A program made the position numbers and the translations under genes. 64,000 nucleotides of DNA from a virus, in the IMG/VR virus record IMGVR_UViG_3300023202_000336, positions 1 to 64,000 of that record; one strand, 5' to 3'. The notes beneath the pieces were generated by a model. The model was given only the letters and a program-made list of their open reading frames with translations, was not told the origin of the DNA and did no database searches. Shown piece after piece: positions 1 to 5,448 of this stretch. The number at the start of each line of letters is the position of its first letter. Position 1 is the first letter of the stretch.

Positions 1-88
1 CCTGTGGGCCAGCCTGTGGCACGGCCTGCGGGCCAGCCTGTGGGACAACCTGTGGGACGACCTGAAGGAGTACCGCGATGAAACTTGA
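1..88 (+). CDS. Tetrapeptide-repeat micro-protein, 3' end only
   Basis: The window opens inside a copy of the tandem micro-gene family. The visible end reads LWASLWHGLRASLWDNLWDD followed by LKEYRDET and a stop at 86-88. Bases 1-77 are identical to bases 203-279, so the missing upstream part is probably another copy of the same 202-bp unit. Its last codons carry AAGGAG (65-70), which is the ribosome site of the next copy starting at 78. Function unknown; see the next entries for the repeat. Confidence 0.6.
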   Translation, partial: LWASLWHGLRASLWDNLWDDLKEYRDET

Positions 89-290
89 TCTGGGCGAGAA
101 GCGAAGCCTGCGGGACAGCCCGTTAGCCAGCCTGTGGCACGGCCTGCGGGCCAGCCTGTGGCACGGCCTGCAGAACGACCTGCGGAACAACCTGTGGGCC
201 AGCCTGTGGGCCAGCCTGTGGCACGGCCTGCGGGCCAGCCTGTGGGACAACCTGTGGGACGACCTGAAGGAGTACCGCGATGAAACTTGA
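78..290 (+). CDS. Tetrapeptide-repeat micro-protein, copy 1 (70 aa)
   Basis: A 70-residue protein starts MKLDLGEKRSLRDSPL and then runs almost entirely as a 4-residue repeat xxL[W/R/Q] (ASLW, HGLR, NDLR, NNLW, DNLW), ending in LKEYRDET. The repeat is 12 bp at DNA level (cctgtgggccag-like). A leucine every fourth residue with alternating W and R suggests a regular solenoid or amphipathic structure, but the period is four, not five, so it is not a classical pentapeptide repeat. The stop at 288-290 overlaps the start of the next copy at 280 by 11 bases, and the AAGGAG seven bases before each ATG lies inside the previous gene, so translation is probably coupled. I do not recognise a function. Confidence 0.6.
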   Translation: MKLDLGEKRSLRDSPLASLWHGLRASLWHGLQNDLRNNLWASLWASLWHGLRASLWDNLWDDLKEYRDET

Positions 291-492
291 TCTGGGCGAG
301 AAGCGAAGCCTGCGGGACAGCCCGTTAGCCAGCCTGTGGCACGGCCTGCGGGCCAGCCTGTGGCACGGCCTGCAGAACGACCTGCGGAACAACCTGTGGG
401 CCAGCCTGTGGGCCAGCCTGTGGCACGGCCTGCGGGCCAGCCTGTGGGACAACCTGTGGGACGACCTGAAGGAGTACCGCGATGAAACTTGA
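280..492 (+). CDS. Tetrapeptide-repeat micro-protein, copy 2 (70 aa)
   Basis: The protein is identical to copy 1. Bases 280-481 are a perfect repeat of 78-279 (202 bp), so the duplication is very recent or maintained by recombination. It has the same embedded AAGGAG ribosome site and the same 11-base overlap with the next copy at 482. The array is also open on the opposite strand over a long distance, but that frame is a by-product of the 12-bp repeat and codes only low-complexity PQAGPQAV-type sequence. Confidence 0.6.
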   Translation: MKLDLGEKRSLRDSPLASLWHGLRASLWHGLQNDLRNNLWASLWASLWHGLRASLWDNLWDDLKEYRDET

Positions 493-706
493 TTTGGGCG
501 AGAAGCGAAGCCTGCGGGCCGGCCCGTTGGCCAGCCCGTTGGCCAGCCTGTTGCCCAGCCTGCGGGTCAGCCTGTGGGACAACCTGCAGGACGACCTGCG
601 GGACAACCTGTGGACCAGCCTGTGGGACAACCTGTGGACCAGCCTGTGGGCCAGCCTGCGGGGCAACCTGCGGGACGACCTGAAGGAGTACCGCGATGAA
701 ACTTGA
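482..706 (+). CDS. Tetrapeptide-repeat micro-protein, copy 3 (74 aa)
   Basis: This is a diverged member of the array. The leader is MKLDLGEKRSLRAGPLASPL, the repeat block contains DNLQ, DDLR, TSLW and GNLR units, and the end is the conserved DDLKEYRDET. It is one repeat unit longer than copies 1 and 2, as expected from slippage or unequal exchange in whole 12-bp units. The leader and the tail are conserved while the middle varies in unit order. The stop overlaps the next start at 696. Confidence 0.6.
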   Translation: MKLDLGEKRSLRAGPLASPLASLLPSLRVSLWDNLQDDLRDNLWTSLWDNLWTSLWASLRGNLRDDLKEYRDET

Positions 707-944
707 TCTGGGCGAGAAGCGAAGCCTGCGGGACAGCCCGTTAGCCAGCCTGTTGCACGGCCTGCGGGCCAGCCTGTGGGACAACCTGCGGGCCAGCCTG
801 CGGGACAGCCTGCAGGACGACCTGCGGGACAGCCTGTGGACCAGCCTGCAGAACAACCTGTGGGCCAGCCTGCGGGCCAGCCTGCGGGCCAGCCTGTGGG
901 ACAACCTGCGGGACGACCTGAAGGAGTACCGCGATGAAACTTGA
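696..944 (+). CDS. Tetrapeptide-repeat micro-protein, copy 4 (82 aa)
   Basis: This is the longest array member seen, three 4-residue units longer than copy 1. It has the conserved MKLDLGEKRSLRDSPLASL leader and DDLKEYRDET tail around a variable run of xxL[W/R/Q] units. All length differences between copies are multiples of 12 bp, so the frame is always kept. The stop (942-944) overlaps the start of the last, rearranged copy at 934. Confidence 0.6.
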   Translation: MKLDLGEKRSLRDSPLASLLHGLRASLWDNLRASLRDSLQDDLRDSLWTSLQNNLWASLRASLRASLWDNLRDDLKEYRDET

Positions 945-1287
945 TCTGGGCGAGAAGCGAGGCCTGCGGGACAGCCCGGTGGACACGCGACGGGACCGCC
1001 CTGGTCCTGAGCCCTGGCCAGACGGCCGCCACCATACGCCCCACGGGGCACAGACGAGGAAGGAGAACACGTTGAAGATACAGAAGATCACGAGTCAGAA
1101 CCGGCGCGACTTCACGGTGGTCTATGAATGCGAGCACTGCGGGGCAACCAAAACCGGATACGGCTACGATGACGACAATTTCCATCGGCAAGTCATACCC
1201 GGCATGAAATGTGAACAGTGCGGTAAGACGGCGGGAGACGACTACCGCCCGATGGGAACAAGGTACGCCGAACATGAAGTTGTGTAA
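934..1287 (+). CDS. Small two-CxxC zinc-ribbon protein behind a captured array leader
   Basis: The open frame begins with the array leader (MKLDLGEKRGLRDSP), leaves the repeat, passes through a low-complexity stretch and continues in frame into a zinc-ribbon protein with CEHC and CEQC pairs about 25 residues apart (near 1132 and 1213). A second, more likely start for the functional protein is TTG at 1072, preceded by AAGGAG (1060-1065) at six bases, giving a 71-residue protein LKIQKITSQNRRDF... ending AEHEVV. The two CxxC pairs would bind one zinc ion, as in many small phage regulatory proteins. Whether the leader fusion is translated is unclear. Confidence 0.6.
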   Translation: MKLDLGEKRGLRDSPVDTRRDRPGPEPWPDGRHHTPHGAQTRKENTLKIQKITSQNRRDFTVVYECEHCGATKTGYGYDDDNFHRQVIPGMKCEQCGKTAGDDYRPMGTRYAEHEVV

Positions 1288-1398
1288 GGCTCGCGTCGAG
1301 CAAGGAGCTTCGTATCTGAGATATGAGAAAGAAGGTCCTCGAGGTACTATTACCTTGTTAGAAGGAGAGATGGTAACAGGGGTCAGGGAGGGCCTGTG

Positions 1399-1788
1399 AT
1401 GACGATGATATGGAGAGAACCATTTACTGGCTACGATCAACGGGCAGTCGATTTCGATTGGAAGGCATGGGTACCGGAGGTAGGAGAGATAGTGCGATTT
1501 TTGACGCGAGAAGAGTTTTTCGCACGTAATGCGAAGAAAGGAATCGGCCCGGGTCGTAACCCAGCCGTTCTCGCGACTTGGATTCAGCCCATGAATCATC
1601 TGTACGGTGCGTACGCGGTTATAAAAGTTCTGGGTAGCTGTCATCGCCTCTCTCTTACGGGAATTCAGGTGACTGGACGGACTAGGTTCAGCTATTCGAA
1701 GGATATGATTGTGCCGGTTCGAGCGTTGAGTTTTCGTGAGTTCGTGAAGCAAACGCGAGAGCAAGTAACTCGTGCGGGAGAGGAGTAA
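1399..1788 (+). CDS. Hypothetical protein with SFREFVK C-terminal motif, paralogue 1
   Basis: About 129 residues, preceded by GGGAGGG at a normal distance from ATG 1399 (a GTG three bases earlier is also possible). The body contains WVPEVGEIVRFLTREEFF and later the C-terminal ALSFREFVKQTREQV. The next gene ends with nearly the same tail (MSFREFVKHTQKQV) and has a comparable length, so the two are paralogues. No known domain recognised; probably a small soluble accessory protein. Confidence 0.6.
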   Translation: MTMIWREPFTGYDQRAVDFDWKAWVPEVGEIVRFLTREEFFARNAKKGIGPGRNPAVLATWIQPMNHLYGAYAVIKVLGSCHRLSLTGIQVTGRTRFSYSKDMIVPVRALSFREFVKQTREQVTRAGEE

Positions 1789-1793
1789 CCGCT

Positions 1794-2144
1794 ATGACGT
1801 TCTTAGACCAAGCGAGAGAGTGGGCGGAAAAGTACGGTTGGCTCGATTTTCAGGGACGTTACGTCGAGTTGAACAGTGGAAAAATTGGTCGGATCGCATA
1901 CCTAGAAGAGTATGACCAAATCACGTCTGGAGCTCCGATAAAGCTTGTAAATTCTTCCGGTGAGGAGGGTCAATGGGTTGACGGATCTGCGTCGCCGGGC
2001 ATGTTACCGCACGACTGGAGAAATGTCGCTATAGTCTTATCTGAGGGTTGGGATCCAGTAACCCATGCAATGAGTTTCCGCGAATTTGTGAAACATACAC
2101 AAAAGCAGGTAGTTGAAGTTGGAGCGCAGGGCAGGAAGTTATGA
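1794..2144 (+). CDS. Hypothetical protein with SFREFVK C-terminal motif, paralogue 2
   Basis: This 116-residue protein starts at ATG 1794 behind GAGGAG in the 3' end of the preceding gene, so the two form a transcription unit. It carries a central block EGQWVDGSASPGMLPHDWRN and ends MSFREFVKHTQKQVVEVGAQ. The shared tail with the upstream gene and with the remnant immediately downstream shows tandem duplication followed by divergence. Function unknown. Confidence 0.6.
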   Translation: MTFLDQAREWAEKYGWLDFQGRYVELNSGKIGRIAYLEEYDQITSGAPIKLVNSSGEEGQWVDGSASPGMLPHDWRNVAIVLSEGWDPVTHAMSFREFVKHTQKQVVEVGAQGRKL

Positions 2145-2148
2145 GACA

Positions 2149-2238
2149 CCGCTCAGGGCACTCGGTCCGAAGCCGAGTTTCCGCGATTTCGTGAAGCAAA
2201 CGAAAGAGGCGGCATTGTCTCAGTCGCGTCCGAGCTAA
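2149..2238 (+). pseudogene. Decayed third copy of the SFREFVK family (tail only)
   Basis: In one plus-strand frame the sequence reads LGPKPSFRDFVKQTKEAALS followed by QSRPS and a stop at 2236-2238. This matches the C-terminal tail of the two preceding paralogues, but there is no start codon or body upstream in that frame. It is best read as the surviving tail of a deleted third copy. Its stop overlaps the end of the convergent minus-strand gene at 2235. Confidence 0.5.
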
Positions 2239-2513
2239 CCTGCGTAGTAGCGCACGTAGTGCGGCTCCTTTTTCGGGCGTTTGAAGCCAGGGAGGTGCTG
2301 ATCGACTTTCCACGGTGCATCAGCTTCCTTCCTGGCTTGCGCTCGTTCTTTGAAGTAGTCGACGATTTCATCGACACAGTCTTTATCGAGCGAGACCAGC
2401 GCCGCGATCGGACGCCCATGATAGGTGACGATCGTTACCATATCTTTGTTTTCGTAGTGTGCCCAGGCTTGACGGAGCCGCATTTCAGTCGAGGTACGAT
2501 AGGTGACACGCAT
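2235..2513 (-). CDS. Phd/YefM-like antitoxin, without visible toxin
   Basis: This 92-residue protein is the only minus-strand gene I support. Residues around 10-45 read TEMRLRQAWAHYENKD then VTIVTYHGRPIAALVSLDKD, which matches the Phd/YefM pattern in which a short N-terminal DNA-binding part is followed by a (x)HGxPxAxLVSxxD strand. The C-terminus (DYFKERAQARKEADAPW...) would be the toxin-neutralising tail in such proteins. No toxin gene is adjacent on the minus strand, so it may be an orphan anti-toxin used against a host toxin, or simply a repressor. A direct repeat of GTGAACAC (2533-2548) lies 20 bases upstream of its start. Confidence 0.55.
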   Translation of the reverse strand: MRVTYRTSTEMRLRQAWAHYENKDMVTIVTYHGRPIAALVSLDKDCVDEIVDYFKERAQARKEADAPWKVDQHLPGFKRPKKEPHYVRYYAG

Positions 2514-2532
2514 GAGATGAGTCCGTTACATA

Positions 2533-2548
2533 GTGAACACGTGAACAC
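2533..2548. promoter_or_regulatory. Tandem GTGAACAC repeat upstream of the antitoxin-like gene
   Basis: Two abutting copies of GTGAACAC lie within the sequence catagtgaacacgtgaac, about 20 bases before the minus-strand start at 2513. Phd/YefM proteins commonly repress their own promoters through short repeated operators, so this is a plausible autoregulatory site. It also resembles the GTGTTCGCGAGAACAC family found elsewhere in the window. Confidence 0.4.
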
Positions 2549-2679
2549 AATTTCGCCACCGAGCGGAATCTTGCATTCAGCGTCTGAAAGGGATAATAAT
2601 GCTTTATGCGCTTCCGACAATTCATAACTAGTCTGAAAAACGGCGCGATAAGACTCTTCAGAGTAAACATTTGCGACAT

Positions 2680-2746
2680 CGCCGGAAACGAAACGGTGAA
2701 CGCGCGTTCACCGTTCGACTATGCGCGCTCAGGAGCTTCGTATCTG
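2680..2746. repeat. 67-bp direct repeat, copy 1, with 24-bp palindrome
   Basis: Bases 2680-2746 are identical to 2856-2922. The repeat includes a perfect 24-bp palindrome at 2692-2715 (arm AACGGTGAACGC) followed by the CTCAGGAGCTTCGTATCTG element. Such a palindrome could be a dimeric repressor site or form a cruciform. Confidence 0.85.
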
Positions 2747-2855
2747 GGACGCGACAAGCAGAATCCCCACCGATACTACGGTGACGCCGAGCACATCATC
2801 TACGACTCGAGCGCAGAGTTATACGTTCGCGACGCTCCACGTGGAACATCCTCGC

Positions 2856-2922
2856 CGCCGGAAACGAAACGGTGAACGCGCGTTCACCGTTCGACTATGC
2901 GCGCTCAGGAGCTTCGTATCTG
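2856..2922. repeat. 67-bp direct repeat, copy 2, with 24-bp palindrome
   Basis: This is the second perfect copy of the 67-bp element, 176 bp downstream of the first, with its palindrome at 2868-2891. It is followed by TGAGACACGTG, whereas copy 1 is followed by TGGGACGCGAC, so identity ends sharply at the edge of the CTCAGGAGCTTCGTATCTG element. Confidence 0.85.
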
Positions 2923-2975
2923 AGACACGTGCAACCGGTCTCGTAGGAGCTGAGACAGATCGATGAGACTATCAT

Positions 2976-3971
2976 ATGGGTGAGCCGTATCGGGTACCGC
3001 TTTATGCTCGTTCAGGGGCATCGAGTCCGAAGCATGGGAAGCAACAGGGCCTCCTCGGGTACTGGTATTTGCGGAAGTATGGGTCGGCGACGTACAAGAT
3101 CACGTTCCGTTATCCAGGTCAGAAGCACAAGCGGTACGAGGCCGATACGCCCGAGCAGGCTGTTTCCTACTTTTACGATGCCTATACGGATCATCTTCGA
3201 CGTCGCCTGACTCCGATACTTTCGCAACTTGCTCGTCTTCCGAAACGCGAGTACCATAGGCGCGGCTTTCGCAAAGGCTGGCTCCCTCGTCTCAGGAACG
3301 ATCTCGAGACGAAAAAGGCCGATCTGATACGTGAGAGCCGCGAAGAACTGGTGACGAAGTTGGCGGAGCTGAAGGAACGAGGATGGCCGATACCAAAGTT
3401 ACCGCCCGCACCCTGGGATCGGGTCGATGCCTCTAAAGCAGCCTCGGCGCTCTGGTTGCGATCAGCGAATTCTGGATCTCTATCTCAAAAAGGGGTGGTC
3501 GATCAACCGCATTCGTCGGGAGCTTCAGACCACGTACTGGAACGTAAAGAAGGTGCTCAGGAGCGCGGGAGTAGCGATTCATCCGCGCAAGAGTCTCGCC
3601 GGGTCGGCACATCCCTCGTCCAAGCTTTCCTACGAGGCGAGAGAAAAGCTGAAGAGCCAGCTTCAAGCTGGCCGTTCACACTCGGGGTTAGCCAAGGAAT
3701 ACGGGATTTCGCGAGAACGCGTACGGCAGATCGCGAAGGAGATCGGGGCGCCGACCGGGCGCGAGATCCAGAAGCAGCAGCGCCGGGAGCGGAGGAAAGA
3801 GGAAGAGGAGCAGCGGCTGAGTCGGATCAGCCAGCAGGAAGAGGACCGATACCGCCGTTACGCTCCGTGGAGAGAGATGTGGCGTCAGGGCCTCCGGATG
3901 AAGGAGATGGCGAAGAAGCTAGGCCTGAAGGAGAACTCGGTGGGAGTTCGGATCACGACGCTTCGACGTGA
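2976..3971 (+). CDS. Hypothetical basic protein; 3' half overlaps the HTH gene
   Basis: The first 150 residues look like a genuine protein (LGYWYLRKYGSATYKITFRY, AVSYFYDAYTDHLRRRL, a basic helical segment to about 3420). From about residue 152 onward the frame overlaps the HTH gene at 3427 and becomes low-complexity, typical of a shadow frame (EEARPEGELGGSSDHDAST). Either the original stop near 3430 was lost or a frameshift separates it from the downstream gene. The start ATG 2976 has only a weak ribosome site. Function unknown; treat the C-terminal half as doubtful. Confidence 0.4.
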   Translation: MGEPYRVPLYARSGASSPKHGKQQGLLGYWYLRKYGSATYKITFRYPGQKHKRYEADTPEQAVSYFYDAYTDHLRRRLTPILSQLARLPKREYHRRGFRKGWLPRLRNDLETKKADLIRESREELVTKLAELKERGWPIPKLPPAPWDRVDASKAASALWLRSANSGSLSQKGVVDQPHSSGASDHVLERKEGAQERGSSDSSAQESRRVGTSLVQAFLRGERKAEEPASSWPFTLGVSQGIRDFARTRTADREGDRGADRARDPEAAAPGAEERGRGAAAESDQPAGRGPIPPLRSVERDVASGPPDEGDGEEARPEGELGGSSDHDAST

Positions 3972-4059
3972 GTTTCCCGATTGGTTCCCGTTGCGGCGCA
4001 AGTCGCAGAAGTGGAGATTGACCGATGATGAACACGGACAAGAATCGGGGGCGGCGTGA
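3427..4059 (+). CDS. Triple helix-turn-helix DNA-binding regulator
   Basis: The 210-residue protein shows three helix-turn-helix-like units: LYLKKGWSINRIRRELQTT near the N-terminus, LAKEYGISRERVRQIAKEIG in the middle and GLRMKEMAKKLGLKENSVGV near the C-terminus. The middle unit has the SRERVRQI signature typical of sigma-70 region 4.2. A charged linker rich in R, E and Q separates units two and three. It is likely a transcription factor or an atypical sigma-like protein, and could direct the phage polymerase or a host polymerase. Its stop lies inside the terminator hairpin at 4048-4067. The ribosome site is weak, so translation may be coupled to the upstream frame. Confidence 0.65.
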   Translation: MPLKQPRRSGCDQRILDLYLKKGWSINRIRRELQTTYWNVKKVLRSAGVAIHPRKSLAGSAHPSSKLSYEAREKLKSQLQAGRSHSGLAKEYGISRERVRQIAKEIGAPTGREIQKQQRRERRKEEEEQRLSRISQQEEDRYRRYAPWREMWRQGLRMKEMAKKLGLKENSVGVRITTLRREFPDWFPLRRKSQKWRLTDDEHGQESGAA

Positions 4060-4081
4060 GCCGCCCCAGCTCTTTCTTTTT
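4048..4081 (+). terminator. Rho-independent terminator after the HTH gene
   Basis: An 8-bp perfect GC stem (GGGGCGGC / GCCGCCCC) with loop GTGA is followed by agctctttcttttt. It overlaps the stop codon of the regulator gene and separates the accessory region from the tail-fibre operon. Confidence 0.9.
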
Positions 4082-4171
4082 AGCTATGACAGCTATGACT
4101 CGCCGCTTATGCTCGCTCAGGGGCCTTACATATGGGACGCTATGACTAGCAGTCGCCGCTGGGAAAGGGGA

Positions 4172-4205
4172 GATGATATAGTGTCCGCGAGAACACAATA
4201 TCATC
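4172..4205. promoter_or_regulatory. 34-bp imperfect palindrome upstream of the tail-fibre operon
   Basis: Outer arms GATGATAT / ATATCATC and inner arms GTGT / ACAC are exactly symmetrical about 4188.5, around the core GTGTCCGCGAGAACAC. It lies 19 bases before the first gene of the module. It belongs to the GTGTTCGCGAGAACAC family. It may be an operator, or part of a phage-specific promoter, since a TATAGT is contained in it (4177-4182) without a good -35 box. Confidence 0.6.
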
Positions 4206-4223
4206 TGGGTGGGAGAGCGGCCG

Positions 4224-4472
4224 ATGGGTGACGTCACTGATCCTGCGGTTTTCTATCCAAGCGGGTTCATCGGCGTCGGCCCGATGTATAATCTCAATTT
4301 CGTGATCTACTGGACTGAGCCCGATCCGAATCCTGATAACATCCTGTTGGTACGACTTGATAAGCACGGCGCGAGTGACCCGGATACCATCGTCGAAGGG
4401 ACCGACCAGCCGATCATGTTCGATAAAGACGATTTCGAAGCCGCGTACCAGTTCTACATTGATAACTGCTAA
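4224..4472 (+). CDS. Small tail-module protein, YPSG family member 1
   Basis: An 82-residue acidic protein from ATG 4224, behind GGGAGAG. The N-terminal block VFYPSGFIGVGPMYNLNF followed by EPDPNPDNILLVRL matches two other small proteins of this module (4472 and 9089), in which the block is IWYPSG..G.G.AYDLR. It is probably a short structural or fibre-associated subunit. The stop overlaps the next start as TAATG, so translation is coupled. Confidence 0.65.
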   Translation: MGDVTDPAVFYPSGFIGVGPMYNLNFVIYWTEPDPNPDNILLVRLDKHGASDPDTIVEGTDQPIMFDKDDFEAAYQFYIDNC

Positions 4473-4768
4473 TGGCCGTTATCAGTCCTTGTATTTGGTA
4501 TCCGAGCGGCACGCCTGGCGACGGCGAGGCCTACGATCTCCGGTTTGTGCTCACGGCGGTCCGAAATCCTGACGGGGTCACCGGGGCGGTCTATTTCCGG
4601 AAACAGGCGCGAGCACCGATCGTGGTCGGCGACTTCGACGAGTTCTGCGACGCCTGGGATGCGTGCCTTGATTCGCTCAGGGACGAGAAGCTCGATACGA
4701 ATATGCAGACTGAGGACCTCTTCAATATGCAGACCGAAGATGATTCCTTCATGCTGACAGAAGGGTGA
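4472..4768 (+). CDS. Small tail-module protein, YPSG family member 2
   Basis: A 98-residue paralogue starting MAVISPCIWYPSGTPGDGEA YDLRFVL. It has a longer acidic C-terminus with the pentapeptide MQTED occurring twice (near 4704 and 4728), suggesting a short internal duplication. No enzymatic motif is seen. The third family member, at 9089, shares MAV.SP.IWYPSG exactly and sits just before the largest fibre gene. Confidence 0.65.
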   Translation: MAVISPCIWYPSGTPGDGEAYDLRFVLTAVRNPDGVTGAVYFRKQARAPIVVGDFDEFCDAWDACLDSLRDEKLDTNMQTEDLFNMQTEDDSFMLTEG

Positions 4769-4773
4769 CTCAG

Positions 4774-5448
4774 ATGATCGAACCTCTCAGCTATACTTAC
4801 AAGTTGCTCAGATATGAGGTGATCGATGGCGATACGATCCGCTGCTGGGTCGATCTGAGCTCGTTGCCGCTTGAGACGATCGAGGTAGACCTCGGATTCG
4901 ACATTTCGACGTATCTGCGCCCGGAGATTGCGATCACAAAACAGATCGATGTCCGGATCGACGGAGTGAACACGCCCGAGAAGCGTGGCGATGAGAAGAT
5001 TGCTGGGATCCCGGTGACCTACGTCGTCGAGCTGCTCCTCGAGAATCTTGCGCCGATGAGTTATTATCAGGTACGAAGTAACGAATGGGGCAAGTTTGCA
5101 GGACGGTGCATCGGGGACCTGATCGTAGAAACACCGACTGCAGCCGGCGAGATCATGGAGAGAACGCTGGGTAAGCTCCTCCTGACGCAGCGGCTCGGGA
5201 AGCCCTATCTGGACGAGAACGGTGATCGGACGACTTTTACAGAGGAAGAGTTGTACGAGATCCGCGAGGAATGTCACCGACTACTGCTTCCGTCGATTAC
5301 CGGTCGGTACGACCGCTTCCAGGAGGGGACGTATTTCTTCGTGGAGCACCCAACACATTACTCGACGAATTTCGGTCTGGAGTACGGATATCTGGATGAC
5401 GAGCTGAATCCCACCGATAAGTTGAAGTCCATGGTGACGGATACCTGA
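4774..5448 (+). CDS. Staphylococcal-nuclease-like (SNase fold) protein
   Basis: The sequence begins LLRYEVIDGDTIRCWVDL, continues with VRIDGVNTPEKRG and has a later KFAGRCIGDLIV block. These match the three SNase signatures: the VxDGDTI calcium-binding strand, RxxGxxTPE with catalytic Arg and Glu, and KxxGRxxG with the second Arg. The usual nuclease domain is about 130 residues, so the C-terminal 80 or so residues are extra. ATG 4774 behind AAGGGTGA is preferred over GTG 4765. A nuclease in a tail-fibre operon could act on extracellular DNA or host DNA, or serve only as a fold. Confidence 0.65.
   Translation: MIEPLSYTYKLLRYEVIDGDTIRCWVDLSSLPLETIEVDLGFDISTYLRPEIAITKQIDVRIDGVNTPEKRGDEKIAGIPVTYVVELLLENLAPMSYYQVRSNEWGKFAGRCIGDLIVETPTAAGEIMERTLGKLLLTQRLGKPYLDENGDRTTFTEEELYEIREECHRLLLPSITGRYDRFQEGTYFFVEHPTHYSTNFGLEYGYLDDELNPTDKLKSMVTDT

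Larger units (their letters stand above)
78..933 (+). repeat. Tandem array of overlapping repeat genes (12-bp microrepeat within ~202-250 bp units)
   Basis: Four complete units start at 78, 280, 482 and 696, a fifth leader starts at 934, and part of an upstream unit fills 1-77. Units 1 and 2 are identical over 202 bp. Inside each unit a 12-bp sequence close to cctgtgggccag is repeated with variants such as cctgcgggacag. Unit ends are fixed by the shared leader (atgaaacttgat) and by the tail that carries the AAGGAG site for the next unit. The array is both a minisatellite and a set of genes. Confidence 0.9.
2514..2975. other. Gene-poor 460-bp regulatory or repeat region
   Basis: No convincing gene is present. 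Short open frames exist (for example from 2606), but they run straight through the repeats and have no clear ribosome site. The stretch holds the GTGAACAC repeat, two 67-bp direct repeats, each containing a 24-bp palindrome, and dispersed CTCAGGAGC elements. Between the direct repeats lies 109 bp of unique sequence. It looks like a control region placed between the antitoxin-like gene and the helix-turn-helix regulator. Confidence 0.5.

Noticed and set aside
1-944. Possible pentapeptide-repeat protein family
   Set aside because: The repeat period is four residues (12 bp), not five, so the pentapeptide beta-helix model does not apply.
1274-1399. 41-residue frame MKLCKARVEQGASYLRYEKE... between zinc-ribbon gene and next gene
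   Set aside because: No ribosome site and it includes one of the dispersed repeat elements; not strong enough to call a gene.
325-1764. Long minus-strand open frame of 479 residues over the repeat array and beyond
   Set aside because: It is low-complexity (PQAGPQAVPQ) where it mirrors the 12-bp repeat, and runs opposite to better-supported plus-strand genes with ribosome sites.
2606-2875. 89-residue open frame through the gene-poor control region
   Set aside because: It crosses a palindrome and a direct repeat and has no recognisable protein pattern or ribosome site.
4025-4231. 68-residue frame after the HTH gene
   Set aside because: It runs through the terminator hairpin and the operator-like palindrome, so it is unlikely to be translated.
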